DNA of 5,652 bases from SAR86 cluster bacterium (GCA_013204195.1 JABMOJ010000468.1:1-5652), one strand, 5' to 3'; counted from the stretch's first letter, positions 1-5,652 are shown. Numbers and translations: made by a program. Notes: generated by a model from the sequence alone, not told the origin.

Positions 1-1
1 G

Positions 2-865
2 TCAAGTACTAGCCTGTCGTTTGTCCAAGGTCCGGCAACGTTTGGCGATACAGGTACACTGGGTATTGCCGGGGTGTTTGTGGCGCTCGGTTCCGACGAT
101 TCAGAGACACCCACCAAATACTATCGAATTAATCCCGATGGTACGGGTCAAGTGGAGTTTCGCTTCACTAGTCCTGACACGGGTTTTGAAGCGTGGTCGG
201 GGGAAGCTGCAGGACTTTGTGCCACGGTACTTGGCTCGGGTAAGATGCCTTGGAAGCGAGTTCAGGCTCAAGCGGAGTTGCAGAATATTTCAGAAACTTC
301 TATCCCACTCGAGTCTTTTTGCACTCTGGTCAATAGTAATCAACGTGAGGACCGGGTCAGCGTCAAGCAACAGCATACGCTGTTTGACCTCAGTCCGACG
401 GGCGAGTACCGTACAACGGTTGTGCAGAGGTCTAATGCCTGCGGTGATGATCCGTTCGTGAACCCTATCACTGGCTGCGTTAACACGCTGTTAATCGATA
501 GTATTTTTTCGCGAATCATGAGTTTTACACCCTTCGTTGACTTTCCTCCGATAGCCAAAGCCGATGTTGGTCTGTCTATTGTTGGGGGCGGTACTATCGA
601 CATCCCCGTGCTGGACAATGATCTCAGTGGCGCCGACTACTCAAGCGGCTCAGGCGGTCAGATCGATCCGAGCACGGTGGAGATTATCACTCCGCCTAAT
701 TACGGCACGGCAACAGTCGACTCGGTCACAGGGGTGATTATATACACTGCTGACCCTTACAATGGCTCTTCGCCACTAGTGGATGCTTTTTATTATCGAG
801 TGAATAACCTCGACGGTGATGCTTCAAATGCGGGTCAGGCAAGGATTACCATTGGGCCTCCATAA
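2..865 (+). CDS. Secreted/surface protein with C-terminal Ig-like (cadherin-like) domain, 5'-partial
   Basis: The frame is open from the first complete codon, so this is the last 287 residues of a longer protein; an internal GTG at 74 is probably not the start. Residues about 1-180 match nothing I recognise. They are polar, rich in beta-strand-type sequence and contain several cysteines, which fits an exported protein. Residues about 182-287 resemble bacterial Ig-like/cadherin-like repeats seen in large adhesins and outer-surface proteins: a PPIAKAD linker, then IDIPVLDNDLSG, IDPSTVEIITPP, YGTATV, TGVIIYTADP and FYYRVNNLDGDASN, closing with ARITI. This matches the family pattern of a VLxND strand, a 'GtvtvdxxtGxixYtP' hairpin and an 'fxYxvxdxdGxxS' strand. 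The gene ends with tandem stops (TAATAA) directly against the broken end of the MFS remnant. The stop may therefore be native, or the protein may have lost further repeats. The Ig-like domain is confident; the function is unknown. Confidence 0.8.
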   Translation, partial: SSTSLSFVQGPATFGDTGTLGIAGVFVALGSDDSETPTKYYRINPDGTGQVEFRFTSPDTGFEAWSGEAAGLCATVLGSGKMPWKRVQAQAELQNISETSIPLESFCTLVNSNQREDRVSVKQQHTLFDLSPTGEYRTTVVQRSNACGDDPFVNPITGCVNTLLIDSIFSRIMSFTPFVDFPPIAKADVGLSIVGGGTIDIPVLDNDLSGADYSSGSGGQIDPSTVEIITPPNYGTATVDSVTGVIIYTADPYNGSSPLVDAFYYRVNNLDGDASNAGQARITIGPP

Positions 866-868
866 TAA

Positions 869-1630
869 GCTCACTCGACCTCGAATGTGATCCGGTGTTT
901 CCAGTTGTACCAGCAAATGATGGATATAGACGCTGATCATATCGCCCACGCCAAGGAACGGCAGCGCGACCATGGACACCAGATATGAGGTGGACAGGCC
1001 AAAGACAATGAGAGCAACACCGAAGATCACGGCGCCCAGGAATAACCAACGTCCCACATGGCGTGTGATGGGATGGAATATCAGAATGCCACAGACTATA
1101 GCGGCGCCGACTGCCGACTGCCGACTGCCGGTCTGGCGATGGTGGCGACATGGCTGAACGACGAGTTCAGCGCGACGATATTTGGGAGCGCCGCATGGGC
1201 ACAGGTTGGGGTGATGGCCTGAGAGGCGGGCATAGCAAAAGCCCGGGCACTGCCGAACAAGACCAGGATGGCTAAAACAAACCAGACTTCAGTGCTGCCA
1301 CCCAAAGGTAAATCCCGGCAGTAAGCCCAGCAGTAATAACGCGCAGAGGGTTTTCACCACCTTGCAGAGGTTTAGAATCAGGCGGCGGTCAAATTGGTCC
1401 GCCACTTGACCCGCGGGCAACACGATAAGCACAAAGGGTAGAAGCTGAGCAAGACCGATCAGGCCAAGATTCAGAGGATCGCCAGTAAAGGCGTACACCT
1501 GCTAGCCGATAGCGACACTCTGCATCTGGACTGCCAAGGTGGTGAGAAACCGAGCGAACAGATAGTGGCGAAAGTTGATAAAGTTGAGGGTTTTTTCTGA
1601 CCCGAGGGCCACCAGATCTGGAGCGCTCAT
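869..1630 (-). pseudogene. Decayed MFS transporter (MFS_3 / EntS-like exporter family)
   Basis: Fragments in two minus-strand frames join into one MFS protein. From the likely start at 1630: MSAPDLVAL, then NFRHYLFARFLTTLAVQMQS, then a TAG at 1504-1502 where relatives have Trp in '(V/I)GWQVYxxTGDP'. The same frame resumes with QVYAFTGDPLNLGLIGLAQ and the loop motif AGQVADQFDRR. At about 1294-1306 the frame shifts by one base into TEVWFVLAILVLFGSARAFA, then LPNIVALNSS. After ARPAVG at about 1130 the match jumps to the second half of the transporter: VGAAIV, VGRWLFLGAVIFGVALIVFG, then LVQLETPDHIRGRVS. Relatives have roughly 100-130 more residues between these parts. Homology stops after RGRVS at 869, where relatives continue for about another 60-90 residues. 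Intact members have roughly 400-430 residues and export small molecules such as siderophores across the inner membrane. Four independent lesions make this non-functional. The substrate cannot be inferred. Confidence 0.88.
1106..1130. repeat. 7-bp tandem repeat (GCCGACT, about 3.6 copies) at a pseudogene deletion point
   Basis: Copies of GCCGACT lie at 1106-1112, 1113-1119 and 1120-1126, followed by a partial GCCG at 1127-1130. On the minus strand the repeat reads GGCAGTC. It sits exactly where the MFS remnant jumps from its first-half motif (PAVG after ATIA) to its second-half motif (VGAAIV). Both motifs are encoded by similar GGCAGTCGG-type sequence, so a deletion between two such sites with slippage is a plausible origin. 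Confidence 0.8.
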
Positions 1631-1854
1631 ATAGTCCGCATACAGTCTCGGCGGCTTGAGAAAAGCGGCTTGGCACAGGCTTAGGCGACATAGCCTGAGT
1701 GCCAGCATGGGTGTTGGTGACAGCGACAAAGAGTCATCAGAAATTGGCTTGCGTCCCGTATACTGTCTAGGCACTATTGGAGCTGTGCGAATTAGCCTTG
1801 GAAGGCGAAGGGCATGACGATTAATGATGCGATGATACTCGCGGGAGGCAACTG
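1631..1854. other. Non-coding gap between MFS remnant and phosphatase gene
   Basis: This 224-bp stretch would carry the former promoter of the minus-strand MFS gene and the promoter of the plus-strand phosphatase gene. The MFS frame stays open upstream of 1630, but that extension (minus strand up to 1861) lacks membrane segments and family motifs, so I do not count it as coding. A good -10-like hexamer, TATACT, is at 1759-1764 on the plus strand, but no convincing -35 element lies 16-18 bp upstream. No hairpin, RNA gene or further reading frame is supported. Confidence 0.5.
1843..1848 (+). promoter_or_regulatory. Ribosome binding site of the acid phosphatase gene
   Basis: GGGAGG ends 6 bases before the ATG at 1855. 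This fixes the start of the phosphatase, which has a long n-region before its lipoprotein signal. Confidence 0.75.
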
Positions 1855-2727
1855 ATGGCACAGGTAATCGATTTATCCAGGGGCGGGATAGGAGTTTTTG
1901 CAGGCCCTGGTCGCGCTAGAAATATCCTGGCGCTTCTGGGCCTGTTGCTGCTGACCGCCTGCAGTTCCAAGCCCTATGAACCGGCGCCGGTGGATGAAAT
2001 TCGGCCCGGGATACTTCGCGGTTATTTGTCGGTAGCCGATCTGCCCGACAGTCTGGGGTTGTTACCGGCGCCTCCGGCGCTGGGTTCAGCCGCGGAGGCG
2101 CAAGACATCTGGCTCAGTGGCATTGCCCTGACGTTACAGGGTTCCCCGCGGTGGGCGCTGGCGACTCAGGATGCGGTATATACCTTTCCGGAAGTCGCAG
2201 GTACCTTCAGCTGTGCTATCAATGCGCCGATCAATGAGATCGACACCCCCCATACCTATCGAGTGTTACGACGCAGCCTCGTTGATGCCGGTTATTCAAC
2301 GGCTGTGGCGAAAAATCACTACAAGCGACCAAGGCCTTTTATGGTCAATAGCCAGCCAACCTGCACGCCAGACAGCGAGCTCGCGCTCCGTGATAACGGG
2401 TCATACCCGTCGGGGCACACCGCCTTCGGCTGGGCATGGGGCTTGATCTTAAGTGAGCTAGTGCCAGAAAGGACAAATCAGATTATCAAACGTGGCCGTG
2501 CTTATGGTGTCAGCCGTATGGTCTGTAATGTCCATTGGAACTCGGATGTCGAGTCGGGGCGTACCATGGCAGCCGCAACCGTGGCGCGTCTGCATGCTGA
2601 CCCGGTGTTCCAGCTGGATATGGCTGCGGCGAAACAAGAGCTGGCCGAGCTCATCAGCCGCGGCCTGCCACCGAGCCGTGACTGTGCAGTGGAAGCCGCG
2701 GCATTGGACTTTACGCCGGTGCTCTAA
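1855..2727 (+). CDS. Class A non-specific acid phosphatase, PAP2 superfamily, predicted lipoprotein
   Basis: This 290-residue enzyme should hydrolyse phosphomonoesters in the periplasm or at the outer membrane, like PhoN/PhoC-type class A acid phosphatases. The full phosphatase signature is present: KX6RP (K153, R160, P161, within KNHYKRPRP), PSGH (185-188, within GSYPSGHTAFGWA, close to the class A signature) and SRX5HX3D (S220, R221, H227, D231). The family N-terminal motif LLPAPPALGS is at about 69-78. In this fold the second His (H227) forms the phospho-enzyme, while K153, R160 and R221 bind phosphate. Residues about 23-36 form a hydrophobic stretch ending in a lipobox, LTAC, with Cys36 as the lipidation site and Ser at +2, which favours outer-membrane sorting. 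Most class A relatives are soluble periplasmic enzymes, so lipid anchoring is notable. The gene is preceded by a good Shine-Dalgarno, stands alone, and converges with the P450 gene. Its stop codon lies inside a 13-bp tandem repeat. Confidence 0.93.
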   Translation: MAQVIDLSRGGIGVFAGPGRARNILALLGLLLLTACSSKPYEPAPVDEIRPGILRGYLSVADLPDSLGLLPAPPALGSAAEAQDIWLSGIALTLQGSPRWALATQDAVYTFPEVAGTFSCAINAPINEIDTPHTYRVLRRSLVDAGYSTAVAKNHYKRPRPFMVNSQPTCTPDSELALRDNGSYPSGHTAFGWAWGLILSELVPERTNQIIKRGRAYGVSRMVCNVHWNSDVESGRTMAAATVARLHADPVFQLDMAAAKQELAELISRGLPPSRDCAVEAAALDFTPVL

Positions 2728-2792
2728 GCCGGTGCTCTAAGCCAGTACTCCAATCCATTATTCCAATCCATTATTCCAATCCAGCATTCCAA
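2715..2792. repeat. Six-unit degenerate 13-bp tandem repeat overlapping a stop codon
   Basis: Six units run in phase without gaps. Units 1 and 2 (2715-2727, 2728-2740) are both GCCGGTGCTCTAA. Unit 3 (2741-2753) is GCCAGTACTCCAA. Units 4 and 5 (2754-2766, 2767-2779) are both TCCATTATTCCAA. Unit 6 (2780-2792) is TCCAGCATTCCAA. Every unit keeps CC at positions 2-3, TC at 9-10 and AA at 12-13. Unit 1 encodes the last residues and the TAA stop of the acid phosphatase; the rest fills the gap before the end of the convergent P450 gene. I see no strong hairpin with a U-tract, so a terminator role is not supported. Confidence 0.9.
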
Positions 2793-2803
2793 GAGAAAAG
2801 CCG

Positions 2804-4126
2804 CTAGCTCGGAATACGCACCATCAACTCACGAATGCCGTGAATAAAACTCGAACGTAGATAGACGGGGTCGGCCACGACCTCGATCTTTGGTAGGCGC
2901 TTGACGATTTCTTCCCAGAGAACAGTCAATTGCATCTCGCCCAAGCGATTGCCCAGGCAGCGATGAATGCCGAAGCCAAAAGAAAGATGATGTCGCGGGT
3001 TGATGCGGTCGATGATAAATTCATCGGGCCTGTCGATCTGGCGCTCATCACGATTGCCGGAGATGTACCACATTACGACCTTGTCACCGGCCTTGATCTG
3101 CTTGCCGCCGAGTTCCGTGTCGATCAGCGCGGTGCGACACATATGCGCCACTGGCGACTGCCAACGTATAATTTCTGGGACCATCTTAGGTATCAAGCTT
3201 GGATCGCTGAGTAATTTATCGTACTCCGCCGGGTATTGGCTCATAGCCAGTAGCCCGCCAGAGATGGAATTGCGGGTGGTGTCGTTGCCGCCGACGATCA
3301 ACAGTAACATGTTGCCCAAAAATTCGTTGGGTGCCATGTTTTTGGTGGACTCGCCCTGGGCCAGCACGGAGATCAAGTCTGTACCCGGCGTGGTCCTGGC
3401 AGCCCGCTCTTTCCAGACAGCATCGAAGTACTCGAAACATTTCCAGAGCTCGGCAAAGGCCTGCTCTGGAGTCTCGTAAACGTCTGGATTGCCGATGTTC
3501 TCGATGGTGTCGGACCAATGAATGAGCTTGTGTCGATCTTCCTGAGGAATGTCGAACAGGGTGGCCAGCATTTGCCCGGTAAGCTCTACCGAGACGTGCT
3601 TGACCCAATTGAAATCTTCATCTCGCGGCAGGCCATCGAGAATTTTGATGGCCCTTTCGCGAATCAGGTCTTGTAGGTCGGCCAGGGCGCGGGATGTAAA
3701 CATGGGAGCGACGACTTTACGTTGTTCATCGTGGACGGGTGGATCCGCCATAATAAACATAGGTAGATGAAACATCGGATCGGGTTCGCCCGCCTGCCGA
3801 GGCCGTCCGCCCATTCGAATGCCGCCTTGATCAATATCCGAAGAGAAGATTTCATGGTGACTGTCGACGTATAGAATGTCGTCGAAGCGGGTCACAGACC
3901 AGTAGGGCCCAAACATGCTTTCTGTTGTCAGGTGCACTGGATCCTCCGCCCGTAGGCGGTCGAAATAGGGTTTGAATTTGTCAGCCTCAAACAGTGCCGG
4001 ATGGCAGGGATCGAGTTGCTCTAAGGGGATGCTCATGGGGTCGACGTTGACATCGATGGCCCAGCGGGCCTGCGCTTCACGATTGCTAATGCTGGCGGTT
4101 TGCGGATGTTGAGATTTCTCCGACAT
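2804..4126 (-). CDS. Cytochrome P450, CYP153-like (alkane/fatty-acid terminal hydroxylase type)
   Basis: This 440-residue soluble bacterial P450 has all hallmark motifs: the I-helix oxygen-activation motif GGNDTT (279-284, within LLLIVGGNDTTRNSISGG), the K-helix ExxR (E318-R321, EIIR) and the haem loop FGFGIHRCLG (383-392) with Cys390 as thiolate ligand. Extended segments resemble CYP153 enzymes, which hydroxylate alkanes or fatty acids at the terminal carbon: FGPYWSVTRFDDIL, ELTGQMLATLFDIP, EIIRWQSPVAHM, DTELGGKQIKAGDKVVMWY, SGNRDER and PDEFIIDR. The C-terminal RSSFIHGIRELMVRI also matches. The frame is open up to 4381, but that extension is low-complexity and runs through the divergent promoter region. 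Two adjacent ATGs follow AAGGA; the second, at 4126, has the better spacing. CYP153 enzymes need a ferredoxin and reductase, often encoded beside them; neither is present here. The exact substrate is unknown, and a related family active on terpenoids or other lipids cannot be excluded. Confidence 0.93.
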   Translation of the reverse strand: MSEKSQHPQTASISNREAQARWAIDVNVDPMSIPLEQLDPCHPALFEADKFKPYFDRLRAEDPVHLTTESMFGPYWSVTRFDDILYVDSHHEIFSSDIDQGGIRMGGRPRQAGEPDPMFHLPMFIMADPPVHDEQRKVVAPMFTSRALADLQDLIRERAIKILDGLPRDEDFNWVKHVSVELTGQMLATLFDIPQEDRHKLIHWSDTIENIGNPDVYETPEQAFAELWKCFEYFDAVWKERAARTTPGTDLISVLAQGESTKNMAPNEFLGNMLLLIVGGNDTTRNSISGGLLAMSQYPAEYDKLLSDPSLIPKMVPEIIRWQSPVAHMCRTALIDTELGGKQIKAGDKVVMWYISGNRDERQIDRPDEFIIDRINPRHHLSFGFGIHRCLGNRLGEMQLTVLWEEIVKRLPKIEVVADPVYLRSSFIHGIRELMVRIPS

Positions 4127-4379
4127 CATGGATTCCTTGTTTGACTGACTGATAACCTGAATAGTAGAGCAGAATACCGGGACTAGAAAGAGGTAACCGG
4201 ACCAGCTAGCACCTAGGGTTTGCGGCGCACCGACAGACTGCTGTCGCAGTCCTGAGCACCGTTGATCGCGAAGACGTGGTGCCGCTGCAGGCAGTTCTGA
4301 TTTAGCATGGCTTGTTGTCGTGGCGCTATTTGGTGATACTCTGCCAGTGAAACGCTGAGCCCCGAACCAGGAAAATACC
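4127..4379. promoter_or_regulatory. Divergent P450/GST promoter region
   Basis: This 253-bp gap separates the starts of the two divergent genes. Toward the GST, TTGTTG (4312-4317) and GATACT (4335-4340) are separated by 17 bp and could be a sigma70-type promoter, though the matches are only partial (3/6 and 4/6). AGGA at 4369-4372 lies 7 bases before the GST ATG. Toward the P450, the minus strand carries AAGGA just before the two start codons, and TTTCTA-N17-TACTAT further upstream as a weak promoter candidate. An inverted repeat lies near the middle. Confidence 0.5.
4231..4246. promoter_or_regulatory. Perfect 6-bp inverted repeat, candidate operator
   Basis: CGACAG-actg-CTGTCG is a perfect palindrome with a 4-base spacer, midway between the divergent P450 and GST starts. 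It could be a binding site for a dimeric repressor or activator controlling both genes. No regulator gene is in the window. With only 6-bp arms it could also be chance, or a small hairpin. Confidence 0.4.
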
Positions 4380-5183
4380 ATGTTGAAACTCTATGATCAC
4401 CCGCTGTCGCCCTACTCTCAGAAGGTCAAGATTGCCTTGCTGGAGAAGGGCCTTGATTGCGATATTCTCACGCCGGATGCCTTTGGTACCGGCGCCGCTG
4501 GCGGTGAATTTGCCGCCGCGAGTCCGCGTGGTGAAGTCCCCACGCTGATCCATGATGATGTTGAGATCTTCGACTCCACGGTGATCCTCGAATACCTCGA
4601 GGATGTTTGGCCACAACCGCCACTGTTACCGGCGACGCCGGCTGACCGTGCCCGAGTTCGAATACTGGAAGACGTGATGGATACCCACTACGAAGCAATT
4701 ATCTGGGGTTTGGCTGAAATTGCCCATTTCGGTCGCGCGCAGGGTGAGTCAGCTGCGGCGATTACGCGCCTGGCCGGTGAGCAAATTCAGCAGTGGAATC
4801 GATGGCTGGAGCAGCAACTGGGTGACCGCACCTGGTTTAATGGTGAATCGTTCGGTTGGGGTGATCTTGCGGTAGTGCCTTGTGTGCTTAATGCCGCGAA
4901 TTATGGCTTCGCGCCGCAGGCCGGTTCAAATCTGGAAGGTTGGTTGCGCCGCGCCGAGCAGGTGCCCAGCGTCGCAGGAGTCATGGCAACGGCCGCAGAG
5001 AATGCCTTTGATAGCGCCTCTATCGGCCTGGCAGCGGCCAGAGACGCGTTGGAGGCGGGCTTGTTTAAACGTGAATATCGTGACCATCGTCTCGAATGGA
5101 TGATTAAAACCGCGGGCCTGGACATCGTCAGTGACGGCTTAGACAAAGGTAATGTGCGATTCACCGCGATATTTGGCGACTGA
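4380..5183 (+). CDS. Glutathione S-transferase family protein with extended C-terminus
   Basis: This 267-residue protein has the two-domain GST layout. Residues about 1-78 are the thioredoxin-like domain: LYDHPLSPYSQKVKIALLEKG holds the candidate glutathione-activating Ser10 (or Tyr12/Ser13), VPTL contains the cis-proline Pro54, and DSTVILEYLED gives the glutathione-contacting acidic-Ser pair (D65, S66; most relatives have Glu-Ser). Residues about 85-210 are the helical domain, with WFNGESFGWGDLAVVP corresponding to the family N-capping box. Here the usual 'S-x-A-D' reads SFGWGD. Residues about 212-267 form an extra tail (FKREYRDHRLEWMIKTAG and beyond) absent from typical 200-230-residue GSTs. 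The protein is cytoplasmic. It may conjugate glutathione to electrophiles or act as an isomerase or dehalogenase; the substrate is unknown. AGGA lies 7 bases before the ATG. Divergent placement from the P450 suggests shared control in handling hydrophobic compounds, but this is inference. Confidence 0.9.
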   Translation: MLKLYDHPLSPYSQKVKIALLEKGLDCDILTPDAFGTGAAGGEFAAASPRGEVPTLIHDDVEIFDSTVILEYLEDVWPQPPLLPATPADRARVRILEDVMDTHYEAIIWGLAEIAHFGRAQGESAAAITRLAGEQIQQWNRWLEQQLGDRTWFNGESFGWGDLAVVPCVLNAANYGFAPQAGSNLEGWLRRAEQVPSVAGVMATAAENAFDSASIGLAAARDALEAGLFKREYRDHRLEWMIKTAGLDIVSDGLDKGNVRFTAIFGD

Positions 5184-5253
5184 ATCCAGGAACCTGTGCA
5201 AGGCTTAAATCTGGGCAGGTGTAGCAATTGCTGGATACAGGGTCCGCTTTTTC

Positions 5254-5259
5254 AAGGAG
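5254..5259 (+). promoter_or_regulatory. Ribosome binding site of the terminal lipoprotein gene
   Basis: AAGGAG lies 6 bases before an in-frame GTG (5266) and 9 bases before the ATG (5269). Either could start the gene; the difference is a single residue. Confidence 0.65.
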
Positions 5260-5268
5260 CACGAAGTG

Positions 5269-5652
5269 ATGCAGTGTCGAGTGATGATGATACTAACAGT
5301 CCTGCTGCTGGCGGCTTGTGGACCCGTACCCGGTGGTTTGTTGGCGGGCACCCGCAGCGCCACACCTGAGAGTTGGCATGACGTGATGGGTGACGCCAAG
5401 ATCTGCGAGGTTCAGTCACGCCCGGCGAAGCCACATTCGATTCAATTGGCGTGTTTTTTGTTCGAAGATAAGCTCTATGTTCAGTCATCTGGTAGGCAAA
5501 GGGCAGAATCAGCAGCGTTGAGACGAGCCGTGATTCAAACAGAAGATTGGCAGAGATGGATTCGTGACAATCTTTCTGCCGCCCGTGAAAGACTCCAAGG
5601 CATTTCTTCTACTGAAGCTTGGGTTCTCATAGGGAGAAGTATGAGCTTAGAC
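5269..5652 (+). CDS. Predicted lipoprotein, 3'-partial; possible flavin-binding split-barrel-like protein
   Basis: An open frame of 128 codons runs from ATG 5269 to the window edge without a stop. The N-terminus is a short lipoprotein signal (MQCRVMMILTVLLLAAC) with lipobox LAAC, lipidation at Cys17 and Gly at +2. The mature part contains SWHDVMGDAKICEVQSR, PHSIQLACF and EDKLYVQSSG. This layout (W, then an E-x-x-x-R strand, PHS, then a LYV strand) reminds me of small envelope proteins with a PNPOx/FMN-binding split-barrel-like fold, but the match is from memory and weak. From about residue 80 it is charged and probably helical (RRAVIQTEDWQRWIRD). It lies 85 bp after the GST stop on the same strand, so co-transcription is possible. 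Arg codons AGA/AGG are more frequent in its second half than in the upstream genes. Confidence 0.75.
   Translation, partial: MQCRVMMILTVLLLAACGPVPGGLLAGTRSATPESWHDVMGDAKICEVQSRPAKPHSIQLACFLFEDKLYVQSSGRQRAESAALRRAVIQTEDWQRWIRDNLSAARERLQGISSTEAWVLIGRSMSLD

Noticed and set aside
846..1157. Short open frames on both strands around 846-1157
   Set aside because: They lie over the MFS remnant in other frames, with no ribosome binding site and no recognisable protein features.
1759..1764. Promoter for the phosphatase at TATACT
   Set aside because: The -10-like hexamer is good, but no acceptable -35 element lies 16-18 bp upstream and no extended -10 is present. I noted it in the gap entry only.
1631..1861. 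Minus-strand reading frame upstream of the MFS remnant as part of that protein
   Set aside because: It is arginine- and proline-rich, has no membrane segment or family motif, and overlaps the phosphatase ribosome binding site. Family similarity begins near MSAPDLVAL at 1630.
2171..2740. Plus-strand open frames inside the phosphatase gene
   Set aside because: They are out-of-frame shadows of a gene with full catalytic motifs, and their compositions look non-protein-like.
2793..2812. Convergent terminator between the phosphatase and P450 genes
   Set aside because: GCTAGC and a short T-run are present, but the possible stem is only about 3 bp.
4127..4381. Minus-strand N-terminal extension of the P450 up to 4381 (85 extra residues)
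   Set aside because: The extra residues are low-complexity, lack P450 homology, overlap the GST start and fill the divergent promoter region. A Shine-Dalgarno and twin ATGs at 4124-4129 give a better start and the usual family length.
4326..4698. Minus-strand open frames over the 5' part of the GST gene
   Set aside because: They are antisense shadows of a well-supported coding region, with no family motif.
5192..5220. Possible terminator after the GST (ACCTG and CAGGT arms)
   Set aside because: The arms are only 5 bp with a 19-base loop and no following U-tract, so a terminator is not supported.

Overview
The window looks like the chromosome of a Gram-negative proteobacterium, most likely a gammaproteobacterium with marine or hydrocarbon-associated relatives. 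The basis is moderate GC content, two lipoprotein signal peptides with proteobacterial lipoboxes, a CYP153-type cytochrome P450 and a proteobacterial-style glutathione S-transferase. The taxon is an inference. No rRNA, tRNA, CRISPR array, integrase or transposase was seen.

Layout. (1) Positions 2-865 (+) hold the C-terminal part of a secreted or surface protein ending in a bacterial Ig-like/cadherin-like domain; its start lies outside the window. (2) Positions 869-1630 (-) are a heavily decayed major facilitator superfamily (MFS) transporter gene. It carries an in-frame nonsense codon, a frameshift, a large internal deletion at a 7-bp tandem repeat, and a missing C-terminus. The MFS homology ends exactly beside the TAATAA stop of the first gene, so a rearrangement junction lies at about 868/869. 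(3) Positions 1631-1854 are non-coding. (4) Positions 1855-2727 (+) encode a class A acid phosphatase of the PAP2 superfamily, with a lipobox in place of the usual cleavable signal. A six-unit 13-bp tandem repeat starts inside its stop codon and fills most of the gap to the next gene. (5) Positions 2804-4126 (-) encode a CYP153-like P450, convergent with the phosphatase. (6) Positions 4127-4379 are a divergent promoter region containing a perfect 6-bp inverted repeat. (7) Positions 4380-5183 (+) encode a glutathione S-transferase with a long C-terminal tail. (8) Positions 5269-5652 (+) are the start of another lipoprotein gene that runs off the window.

How the genes relate. The P450 and GST share a divergent promoter region. 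They could act together on hydrophobic substrates (oxidation followed by conjugation or detoxification), but this rests on position only. No ferredoxin or ferredoxin reductase for the P450 is in the window. The phosphatase and the terminal lipoprotein look like independent envelope functions. I see no convincing sign of a new multi-gene system. The most distinctive features are the degraded transporter with readable lesions, the junction at its end, and the 13-bp repeat array overlapping a stop codon.
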